Below, piece after piece: positions 23,513-30,746 of a DNA stretch of 53,009 nt. Under the pieces are notes generated by a model that saw nothing but the letters and a program-made list of their open reading frames with translations, was not told the origin of the DNA and did no database searches. This DNA is from an uncultured Lachnospiraceae bacterium (lineage in GTDB: Bacteria; Bacillota; Clostridia; Lachnospirales; Lachnospiraceae): assembly GCA_905235845.1 (NCBI GenBank), contig CAJONG010000001.1, positions 1 through 53,009 of the forward strand, written 5' to 3'. Position numbers and translations under genes: made by a program. The first letter of the stretch is position 1. Every line of letters starts with the position of its first letter.

Positions 23513-24106
23513 ATGAGCAGGATATTCTGTCTGATGGGCAAGAGCGCCTCGGGCAAAGATACAATATACAGGCAGTTGCTTCTGTCTGAAGAGCTTAAGC
23601 TTAAGAAGATAGTTCCTTATACCACACGTCCCATCAGGGAGCATGAGAAGGACGGAGTCCAGTACTTCTTCGTTACGGAGGAGAGACTTAGAGAGCTTAA
23701 GGCAGAAGGCAAGGTCATAGAATGCAGATCTTATGATACCATACACGGAGTATGGTATTATTTTACCGTGGCAGATGATCAGGTGGATCTTGATAGGGAT
23801 GATTACCTTATCATAGGAACACCGGAATCTTATATATCTACTAAGGAGTACTACGGTGAAGACAGAGTTGTGCCGATATATATAGAGTTGGATGACGGAG
23901 TGAGATTGCAGAGAGCTCTTAACAGGGAGAACGGACAGATAACTCCGAGATACGAGGAGATGTGTCGCAGATTCCTTGCGGATGCTGAGGATTTCAGCGA
24001 GAAGAAGCTTGATGAAGCCGGTATTACCAACAGATTCAATAATGATGATCTGACACAGTGCATCACGGATATAGTGGCATTTATTGAGTCAGAGAAGAGG
24101 AGATGA
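23513..24106 (+). CDS. Guanylate kinase-like protein
   Basis: The 197-residue protein has an unusual P-loop (GKSASGKDT near residues 9-17), the GMP-binding YTTRPIREHEKDGVQYFF, and a LID region (ALNRENGQITPRYEEMCRRFLAD). In Bacillus the equivalent spot in this gene cluster holds thymidylate kinase; here a guanylate-kinase fold takes it. It is probably not the housekeeping gmk, which normally sits near rpoZ, so a specialised nucleotide kinase or a paralogue is possible. GGAGTC precedes the ATG at long spacing. Confidence 0.85.
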   Translation: MSRIFCLMGKSASGKDTIYRQLLLSEELKLKKIVPYTTRPIREHEKDGVQYFFVTEERLRELKAEGKVIECRSYDTIHGVWYYFTVADDQVDLDRDDYLIIGTPESYISTKEYYGEDRVVPIYIELDDGVRLQRALNRENGQITPRYEEMCRRFLADAEDFSEKKLDEAGITNRFNNDDLTQCITDIVAFIESEKRR

Positions 24107-24155
24107 GTTCTGAACCGTCAGAGCTTATATCCGATAGAGACAAGAGAGACCGCCT

Positions 24156-24596
24156 ATGGATATTAAGGTGAATAACTTAACACCGGTGCAGCAGGTCGAG
24201 ACGCCCAAGGAGACCACCCAGGCAGACGGAAGCTTTAAGTTCATGCTCGCCAGCCGGATAGGTGAGTCCGAGCTGCAGGAGAGACTTGCCTCCATGATGG
24301 AGGAGATCACCATGCAGGGAGATAAGCTTGCCAAGCACAGAGATATCAAGGACATGCGCAGGTACAGATCGCTTATCAAGGACTTTATGAATGAAGTGAT
24401 CACAAGGTCCCATGAATTTTCCAGAGAGAATTTCTTAGACAGGCGCGGAAGGCACAGAGTATATGGTATAATCAGACTTGTAGATCAGAATCTTGATGAG
24501 CTGGCCAAAGAGCTTATGAAGGATGAGAAGGACAATATAGCGATCCTTGGCAAGATAGGAGAGATAAGGGGACTTCTGCTTGATATATTCACATGA
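24156..24596 (+). CDS. yaaR: YaaR family protein (DUF327)
   Basis: The 146-residue protein is mostly helical and matches Yaa[33 protein letters not shown], then [52 protein letters not shown]. It is conserved between the nucleotide kinase and holB in Firmicutes; no biochemical role is established. The gene starts 49 bases after the gmk-like gene and is in the same transcription unit. Confidence 0.92.
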   Translation: MDIKVNNLTPVQQVETPKETTQADGSFKFMLASRIGESELQERLASMMEEITMQGDKLAKHRDIKDMRRYRSLIKDFMNEVITRSHEFSRENFLDRRGRHRVYGIIRLVDQNLDELAKELMKDEKDNIAILGKIGEIRGLLLDIFT

Positions 24597-24647
24597 TCCG
24601 TGATAGGGTGATGTTGTGTCGCAGGTAACGACAACGGAGGTTTACAG

Positions 24648-25646
24648 ATGGCTAAGTTTACAGATATAATCGGACAGAATATGATCGTGGACTACCTTAA
24701 GAACGTGGTGGAGAATGATCAGGTATCCCATGCTTATATAATATGCGGTGAGAGATACTGCGGTAAGGAATTCATCGCGAATGTCTTCGCCATGGCACTT
24801 CTGTGTGAGGAAGAGGGCGTGGAGCCGTGTAACGAATGTCACTCATGTAAGCAGGCATTGACCAAGAATAATCCGGATATAATCTATCTGACACATGAGA
24901 AGCCCAATGTGATCTCGGTAGACGATATCAGGGAACAGGTCAGTGGAACCGTATCGGTGAAGCCGTATGCAGCCAAGCGTAAGGTATATATCATAAGCGA
25001 GGCTGAGAAGATGAATAATAACGCTCAGAATGCGCTCCTTAAGACGCTTGAGGAACCGCCGGAGTATGCGGTGCTTATACTCCTTACGGATAATCTGGGC
25101 GCTCTCCTTCCTACTATACAGAGCAGATGTGTGGTTCTTAACATGAAGCCCGCAGATGACAGGCTGGTCAAGAAGTTCTTAATGGAGGAGGAAGGGATTC
25201 CCGATTACAGGGCTGAGATATGTGCGGCTTTTGCAAGGGGCAATATAGGTAAAGCCAAGATACTTGCCCGCTCCGAGGAGTTCGATAAGATCAAGACGGA
25301 TGCCATAGCCATGCTTAAGCATATCCACGAGATGGATATAAGCGAGCTTTCCCAGACCATCAAGCAGATGAATGAGTACAAGCTTGAGATAAGCGATTTC
25401 CTTGATATACTGGCGGTGTGGTACAGGGATGCGCTTCTCTTTAAGGCGACCAATGATGCCAATCATCTGATATTCAGGGATGAATTCCAGAATATCAAGC
25501 GTACAGCGTCAAGAAGTACTTATGAGGGAATAGAGAATATCCTTAAGGCACTTGACAGTGCCAAGAAGAGAATAGCAGCCAATGTTAATTTTGATCTGAC
25601 GATGGAGCTGCTGCTGCTGTCGATTAAGGAGAACAGCGATAATTAA
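24648..25646 (+). CDS. holB: DNA polymerase III delta-prime subunit
   Basis: The 332-residue clamp-loader ATPase-fold protein starts FTDIIGQNMIVDYLKNVVENDQVSHAYIICG and has a degenerate P-loop (GERYCGKE). The zinc module CEEEGVEPCNECHSC, NNAQNALLKTLEEPPEY and an SRC motif (TIQSRCVVL) follow. Delta-prime is the non-hydrolysing arm of the clamp loader, so the altered P-loop is expected. GGAGGT precedes the ATG. It lies in its usual spot between yaaR and ricT. Confidence 0.95.
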   Translation: MAKFTDIIGQNMIVDYLKNVVENDQVSHAYIICGERYCGKEFIANVFAMALLCEEEGVEPCNECHSCKQALTKNNPDIIYLTHEKPNVISVDDIREQVSGTVSVKPYAAKRKVYIISEAEKMNNNAQNALLKTLEEPPEYAVLILLTDNLGALLPTIQSRCVVLNMKPADDRLVKKFLMEEEGIPDYRAEICAAFARGNIGKAKILARSEEFDKIKTDAIAMLKHIHEMDISELSQTIKQMNEYKLEISDFLDILAVWYRDALLFKATNDANHLIFRDEFQNIKRTASRSTYEGIENILKALDSAKKRIAANVNFDLTMELLLLSIKENSDN

Positions 25647-25746
25647 TCTTTGTGGTTTATAGATCCGACAGGATGTCGGGACGCAGAATACCAAGACCGG
25701 CATACACAGCACCGGAGGCGTAGTATTCTGCATAGGAGGTAGATAG

Positions 25747-26652
25747 ATGAAAAAGATAATAGGCGTAAGATTCCGTACTGCGGGTAAGATATATTTCTTT
25801 GACCCCAAGGATTATGAGATTAAAAGGGGCGATCATGTGATAGTCGAGACAGCCAGAGGTGTGGAATACGGCACCGTGGTCGGCGATCCAAGAGAAGTCC
25901 CCGACGATCAGGTGGTGCAACCGCTTAAGGAAGTGATAAGGATAGCCACTGCCAAGGATGATGAGCAGGAGGCAAGGAATAAGGAGAAAGAGAAGGAAGC
26001 CTTTAAGATATGCCTTGAGAAGATAGCCAATCGCGGGCTTGAGATGAAGCTTATCGATGCGGAATATACTTTTGATAATAATAAGGTACTGTTCTATTTC
26101 ACGGCAGACGGAAGAGTAGACTTCAGGGAGCTTGTCAAGGACCTGGCAAGCGTGTTCAAGACAAGGATAGAGTTAAGGCAGATAGGTGTCAGGGATGAGA
26201 CCAAGATACGCGGCGGAATAGGTATATGCGGAAGGCCTCTGTGCTGTCACACTCACCTTTCCGATTTCATACCGGTATCCATCAAGATGGCCAAGGAACA
26301 GAACCTGTCACTTAATCCCACCAAGATATCGGGAGTGTGCGGACGACTCATGTGCTGCCTTAAGCATGAAGAGGATACATATGAGGAGATCAATAAGAGA
26401 CTTCCCGGAATAGGAGATTATGTGACGACTCCGGATGGACTTAAGGGTGAGGTATCGAGTGTCAACGTCTTAAGAGAGTTAGTGAAGGTGATCGTGGAAG
26501 ACGGAGACGAGAAGGAGATACATGAGTACAGGGCAGAAGAGCTTAAGTTCAAGAAGCGGCACCGCAAGGAGAAGCAGCTTACCAAAGAAGAATTAAGAGA
26601 GCTTAAGGAGCTTGAGAAGCAGGATAAAACACAGGGTCTTGACGATGATTAA
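25747..26652 (+). CDS. ricT: PSP1-domain protein RicT (YaaT)
   Basis: The 301-residue protein has the PSP1 core (KIYFFDPKDYEIKRGDHVIVETARGVEYGTVVGDPREV, then NRGLEMKLIDAEYTFDNNKVLFYFTADGRVDFRELVKDLA) and the cysteine signatures GICGRPLCCHTHL and GVCGRLMCCLKHE. In Bacillus, RicT works with RicA and RicF as an Fe-S-containing complex that promotes RNase Y-dependent mRNA processing. The C-terminal tail is lysine/glutamate-rich. A strong AGGAGGT site precedes the start. It follows holB as in other Firmicutes. Confidence 0.95.
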   Translation: MKKIIGVRFRTAGKIYFFDPKDYEIKRGDHVIVETARGVEYGTVVGDPREVPDDQVVQPLKEVIRIATAKDDEQEARNKEKEKEAFKICLEKIANRGLEMKLIDAEYTFDNNKVLFYFTADGRVDFRELVKDLASVFKTRIELRQIGVRDETKIRGGIGICGRPLCCHTHLSDFIPVSIKMAKEQNLSLNPTKISGVCGRLMCCLKHEEDTYEEINKRLPGIGDYVTTPDGLKGEVSSVNVLRELVKVIVEDGDEKEIHEYRAEELKFKKRHRKEKQLTKEELRELKELEKQDKTQGLDDD

Positions 26653-26673
26653 GAGCAGAATGCCGGATAAGTA

Positions 26674-26703
26674 CAGGGGAGCAGAGGATGCTCCCCTGCT
26701 TTT
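26674..26703 (+). terminator. Hairpin after ricT
   Basis: CAGGGGAGCA pairs with TGCTCCCCTG around a five-base loop and is followed by CTTTTGGG. The short T run suggests partial termination within the cluster. Confidence 0.7.
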
Positions 26704-26755
26704 GGGTTATGGATACGGACGACTAGGTTGAAGGTGCATTAAGCAGGTGATTATC

Positions 26756-27499
26756 ATGGAAGTGAGCATTAAAGACAACGAAAGAATTGACGACCTGCAG
26801 TATAAGGGACTCAGACTGATACAGGACCCGGGGCTTTTCTGCTTCGGTATCGATGCGGTGCTGCTTGCCAATTATGCCAAGGCTGCGGCAGGAGATACTG
26901 TAGTGGATCTGTGTACCGGCAATGGGGTGATTCCCATACTCATGTCCGGTAAAACAAGTGCTTCTAAGCTTATCGGCGCAGAGATACAGGAACAGAGCGT
27001 CGACCTTGCATCAAGGAGCGTCAGGCTCAACAGCTTACAGGATAAGGTAGAGATACTTAATGAAGATATACGCAGGCTACCGGATACCATACCCAAGGGA
27101 AGTGTGGATGTGGTGACCTGTAATCCGCCATATATGATCGAAAGTCACGGTCTGCACAATGAAGCAGACAGCAAGACAATAGCAAGGCATGAGATCATGT
27201 GCACTCTTGAGGATGTGGTATCTGTTGCAGCCGCTTTGCTTAAGACCGGCGGCATGTTCTATATGATACACAGACCCTTCAGGTTAGCGGAGATAATGGT
27301 CATGCTTAACAGATATAAGCTTGAGCCGAAGAGGATGAGACTGGTATACCCTTATGTAGACAAGGAGCCGAGTATGGTACTTATAGAAGCCAAAAGGGAC
27401 GCAAAATCGAGGATAACTGTGGAGAAGCCGCTCATAGTATATGAGAAGCCGGGGGTATATACCGCAGAGCTTCTTGACTTCTACGGCAGGGAAGATTAA
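26756..27499 (+). CDS. trmN6: tRNA1(Val) (adenine-N6)-methyltransferase
   Basis: The 247-residue SAM-dependent methyltransferase has LIQDPGLFCFGIDAVLLANYA, the SAM-binding DLCTGNGVIPILMS, and the catalytic NPPY motif (VTCNPPYM). It modifies A37 of tRNA1Val or an equivalent tRNA. ATG 26756 is preferred because AGGTGA lies just upstream; GTG 26747 is in frame but has poorer spacing. It is the YabB-type gene of the cluster, directly before rsmI. Confidence 0.9.
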   Translation: MEVSIKDNERIDDLQYKGLRLIQDPGLFCFGIDAVLLANYAKAAAGDTVVDLCTGNGVIPILMSGKTSASKLIGAEIQEQSVDLASRSVRLNSLQDKVEILNEDIRRLPDTIPKGSVDVVTCNPPYMIESHGLHNEADSKTIARHEIMCTLEDVVSVAAALLKTGGMFYMIHRPFRLAEIMVMLNRYKLEPKRMRLVYPYVDKEPSMVLIEAKRDAKSRITVEKPLIVYEKPGVYTAELLDFYGRED

Positions 27500-27526
27500 G
27501 CAGGAAGAAGCCGCCTCGGAGGAGTA

Positions 27527-27591
27527 GTGTGAAAATTATGATTGATATCATATTTTTCACACAGCGACTTGGGCTCGGCATGAGGAATAAT
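27527..27591 (+). repeat. Multi-hairpin repeat element, short copy
   Basis: GTGTGAAAATTATG (27527-27540) faces CATATTTTTCACAC (27549-27562) with one mismatch. ACAGCGA and GCTCGGCATG then run up to the rsmI ribosome site. Ends match the long copy at 17564-17730 but its internal hairpins are missing. It fills the gap between trmN6 and rsmI. Confidence 0.75.
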
Positions 27592-28452
27592 ATGAAGAAT
27601 TCAACCGGAACACTGTATATATGTGCCACACCCATAGGTAATCTTAAGGATATATCCGAGCGTGTGACAGAGACCTTAAGAAGCGTTGACCTGATAGCCG
27701 CTGAGGATACCCGTAACAGTATTAAGCTGCTCAATGCTTTCGATATAGATACGCCTATGACGAGCTATCACGAATATAATCGTCTGGAAAAAGGCAGGGC
27801 TCTGATAGATAAGCTTAAGAGCGGAATGGACATAGCCCTCATAACGGACGCCGGAACCCCTGCTATCTCCGATCCCGGAGAGCTTCTGGTGGCAATGTGC
27901 CATGAGAATGACATTCCCGTCACATCGCTTCCCGGACCGGCGGCACTTATCACAGCGCTGACGGTATCGGGTCTTCCTACCAGAAGATTTTGCTTTGAAG
28001 CCTTCCTGCCCTCGGATAAAAAGGAGAGGAAGAGGATACTTAATGAGCTTAGGGATGAGACAAGAACCATCATCATATATGAAGCGCCGCATCATCTTAC
28101 AGGAACGCTTAAGGAGCTTAGGGAAGCGCTTGGAGACAGAAGGATCACTCTATGCAGGGAGCTTACCAAGAAGTTCGAAGAGATCATTCCCACCACCATG
28201 GATAAGGCGATAGAGCGCTATACGGACAGCGAACCGAGAGGGGAGTATGTTCTTGTCATCGAAGGTATAAGCTATAAGGAAGCGGATATGCAGCAGACTC
28301 TTAAGTATGCCGATATGTCCGTGGAGGAGCATATGAATATGTATATATCGGAGGGGATGGATGAAAAGCAGGCCATGAAAGCTGTTGCATCTGACAGGGG
28401 TATATCCAGAAGAGAGGTGTATCAGGCTGTTCTTGATTATAAGAACGCTTAA
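27592..28452 (+). CDS. rsmI: 16S rRNA 2'-O-ribose C1402 methyltransferase RsmI
   Basis: The 286-residue tetrapyrrole-methylase-fold protein has TLYICATPIGNLKDISERV, AAEDTRNSIKLL, LITDAGTPAISDPGELLV, SLPGPAALITALTVSGLPTRRFCFEAFLP and EAPHHL, all standard RsmI motifs. It methylates the ribose of C1402 in 16S rRNA. ATG 27592 follows GAGG by seven bases; upstream in-frame starts (27529, 27580) lie inside the repeat element and are unlikely. Conserved end of the yaa-type cluster. Confidence 0.95.
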   Translation: MKNSTGTLYICATPIGNLKDISERVTETLRSVDLIAAEDTRNSIKLLNAFDIDTPMTSYHEYNRLEKGRALIDKLKSGMDIALITDAGTPAISDPGELLVAMCHENDIPVTSLPGPAALITALTVSGLPTRRFCFEAFLPSDKKERKRILNELRDETRTIIIYEAPHHLTGTLKELREALGDRRITLCRELTKKFEEIIPTTMDKAIERYTDSEPRGEYVLVIEGISYKEADMQQTLKYADMSVEEHMNMYISEGMDEKQAMKAVASDRGISRREVYQAVLDYKNA

Positions 28453-28505
28453 AAACGCATAATAACACAAAAATGCAGAAAAAAGTTTTAAAATCAAGGG
28501 TTTGG

Positions 28506-28514
28506 TGGTAAAAT
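28506..28514 (+). promoter_or_regulatory. Extended -10 promoter of the permuted binding protein gene
   Basis: TGG-TAAAAT (TAAAAT at 28509-28514) forms an extended -10. The -35 region is poor (TTTTAA with 17-bp spacing). Confidence 0.45.
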
Positions 28515-28569
28515 AGTGCTTGTTATTATCATTAACAGGTTCAGAAAGTATTATTAAGGAGTGATGATT

Positions 28570-29358
28570 ATGAAAAAGATTATTGCAGTTATAGCAGCAT
28601 TTTGTATGACGGCTGCACTTGCGGCATGCGGAAGCAAGCCGATCCCCAATACCGTATTCTCGGCAGACGACCTTCCGGGAAAGTCAATAGGCGTACAGCT
28701 TGGTACGACAGGTGATATATATGCCAGTGATTACGAGGCTGAGGGTTCGGTGATCGAGAGATACAGCAAGGGTGCGGATGCGATACAGGCACTTAAGCAG
28801 GGCAAGATAGACTGTGTGATAATAGACGAGCAGCCTGCCAAGGCTTTTGTGGCTAAGAATGATGATCTTACGATCCTTGACGAGGAATTCGCACTTGAGG
28901 AATATGCTATCTGCCTTTCCAAGGACAATAAGGAGCTTACAGATAAGATCAATAAGGCACTTGATGAGCTTAAGTCTGATGGAACCATTGACAGCATCAT
29001 AGCTAACTACATAGGAGATGATACCAAGGGTAAGAGTCCTTATGTATCACCCGAGGGAACGGACAGAAGCAACGGAACGCTTACAATGGCTACCAATGCG
29101 GCTTTTGAACCCTATGAGTTCTATTCCAATCAGCAGATAGTCGGCATCGATGCCGAAATGGCACAGGCAGTATGCGATAAGCTTGGATATGAACTTAAGA
29201 TAGAGGATATGGAGTTCGATGCCATAATCAATGCGGTAACGAGCGGTAAGGCCGACATGGGCGTAGCGGGAATGACTGTTACGGATGAGAGACTGCTAAG
29301 CGTTGATTTCTCTACTCCGTATACCACAGCCACCCAGGTCATAGTCGTACGTAAATAA
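28570..29358 (+). CDS. Amino-acid binding lipoprotein with circularly permuted SBP_bac_3 fold
   Basis: The 262-residue protein has a signal peptide and lipobox (LAAC, Cys20). The two lobes are in reversed order. Residues 33-155 begin DDLPGKSIGVQLGTTGD and end with the helix of a normal second half (KINKALDELKSDGTIDSIIANYIGD). Residues 171-262 begin LTMATNAAFEPYEF and contain VAGMTVTDERLLSVDFSTPY, normally the first half, and end TQVIVVRK. A linker KGKSPYVSPEGTDRSNG joins the old C- and N-termini. ATG 28570 is chosen from AAGGAG eight bases upstream. It feeds the permease at 29372. Confidence 0.88.
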   Translation: MKKIIAVIAAFCMTAALAACGSKPIPNTVFSADDLPGKSIGVQLGTTGDIYASDYEAEGSVIERYSKGADAIQALKQGKIDCVIIDEQPAKAFVAKNDDLTILDEEFALEEYAICLSKDNKELTDKINKALDELKSDGTIDSIIANYIGDDTKGKSPYVSPEGTDRSNGTLTMATNAAFEPYEFYSNQQIVGIDAEMAQAVCDKLGYELKIEDMEFDAIINAVTSGKADMGVAGMTVTDERLLSVDFSTPYTTATQVIVVRK

Positions 29359-29371
29359 CAGGTAGTAACCG

Positions 29372-30067
29372 ATGGATGATTTCAAGCTTAAGTTCTACAC
29401 CAATTTCATAGCGGAAGAGCGATGGAGATACATTACAGATGGTCTTAGCACCACCTTTATCGTCACCATATGTGCGGCTGTGCTTGGTGTGGCACTGGGC
29501 TTTTTTGTGGCGGTGATACGCTCCACGGCAGACAGAAAAGGTAACAGAAAAGGACCTGTCCTTAGCGTTGCCGATACACTGTGCAGGATATATCTGACGG
29601 TTATCCGTGGTACACCCACCATGATACAGCTTCTTATAATGTATTACATAGTATTCACCAGTCCCAATGTCAGTAAGAGATTCGTGGCTATACTTGCATT
29701 CGGGATCAATTCCGGAGCTTATGTGGCCGAGATAGTCAGATCCGGGATAATGTCGGTGGATAACGGTCAGTTGGAGGCCGGGAGAAGTCTGGGGCTGTCT
29801 TATATACAGACCATGATACACATTATCCTGCCTCAGGCGTTCCGTAATATACTGCCGGCGCTGGCGAATGAATTCATAACTCTGTTAAAAGAGACATCCA
29901 TATGCGGATACATCGCCTTAACCGATATCACTCACGGAGCCAATGTCATACGTTCGCAGACCTATGAACCCCTGATGCCGTTACTTGCGGCAGCACTTAT
30001 TTATCTTATTCTGGTATCGCTGCTTTCAATGGGTGTAACCAGGCTGGAGAGGAAACTGTCTTGTTAA
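29372..30067 (+). CDS. Amino-acid ABC transporter permease
   Basis: The 231-residue membrane subunit has GLSTTFIVTICAAVLGVALGFFVAVIRS, the periplasmic-face VIRGTPTMIQLLIMYYIVF, and the ATPase-contact loop NSGAYVAEIVRSGIMSVDNGQLEAGRSLGLS. It follows the permuted binding protein by 13 bases. No ATP-binding gene follows, unlike usual binding protein-permease-ATPase operons; rpe starts inside its stop. It must use an ATPase encoded elsewhere, perhaps one like that at 1578-2312. Confidence 0.94.
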   Translation: MDDFKLKFYTNFIAEERWRYITDGLSTTFIVTICAAVLGVALGFFVAVIRSTADRKGNRKGPVLSVADTLCRIYLTVIRGTPTMIQLLIMYYIVFTSPNVSKRFVAILAFGINSGAYVAEIVRSGIMSVDNGQLEAGRSLGLSYIQTMIHIILPQAFRNILPALANEFITLLKETSICGYIALTDITHGANVIRSQTYEPLMPLLAAALIYLILVSLLSMGVTRLERKLSC

Positions 30068-30714
30068 ATATACTATCACCTTCTATTCTTGCAGCAGATT
30101 TCTGCCACTTGGAACAGGATATTAAGGCCGCAGAGGCCGGAGGAGCGAAGTGGCTCCATATAGATGTAATGGATGGAATGTTCGTACCGTCCATAAGCTT
30201 TGGCATGTGTGTACAGGAAAGTATACGAAAGTGTACGGATATGTATTTTGATACACACCTTATGATCGAAGAGCCGATAAGGTATGTGAAGGAATTTGCA
30301 AGGCTTGGAAGTAACGGTATTACAGTCCATCTGGAGGCATGTGAGGATGTTGACGCTACCTTAGATGCCATAAGGGAGGCGGGATGCAGACCGGGGCTTA
30401 CCATTAATCCGGGCACACCGACAGAGAGTATAGAGCCCTATCTGGATAAGACTGATATGATACTGCTTATGAGTGTGGAACCGGGCAGTGGCGGTCAGGC
30501 ATATATTCCGGAATCCACAGACAGGATCAAAAGGGTAAAAAAGATGATCGATGCCACCGGTCGGGATATATATCTTGAGGTAGACGGGGGTATAAGATTG
30601 AGCAATGTAAGAGAGGTACTGTCCGCCGGAGTTAATGTGGTCGTTGCCGGCAGCGCAGTCTTCAGGGGAGATATAACCGCGAATGTGGCGGATTTTATGA
30701 AGATACTTAGTTAA
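30061..30714 (+). CDS. rpe: Ribulose-phosphate 3-epimerase (TTG start)
   Basis: The 217-residue TIM-barrel enzyme has SPSILAADFCHLEQDI, HIDVMDGMFVPSISFG (metal-site His/Asp), DTHLMIEEP, LMSVEPGSGGQAYI and the catalytic Asp in EVDGGIRLSNV. It interconverts ribulose-5-phosphate and xylulose-5-phosphate in the pentose phosphate pathway. The start is TTG at 30061, overlapping the permease stop by seven bases, with AGAGGA eight bases upstream. No in-frame ATG fits before the catalytic strand. Confidence 0.93.
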   Translation: MLNILSPSILAADFCHLEQDIKAAEAGGAKWLHIDVMDGMFVPSISFGMCVQESIRKCTDMYFDTHLMIEEPIRYVKEFARLGSNGITVHLEACEDVDATLDAIREAGCRPGLTINPGTPTESIEPYLDKTDMILLMSVEPGSGGQAYIPESTDRIKRVKKMIDATGRDIYLEVDGGIRLSNVREVLSAGVNVVVAGSAVFRGDITANVADFMKILS

Positions 30715-30746
30715 GAAGCATAATATTACGGAAGTATGGTGATGAT

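Noticed and set aside
30715-30746. T-box leader for metG
   Set aside because: Only 32 bases separate rpe from metG, with no room for a T-box.
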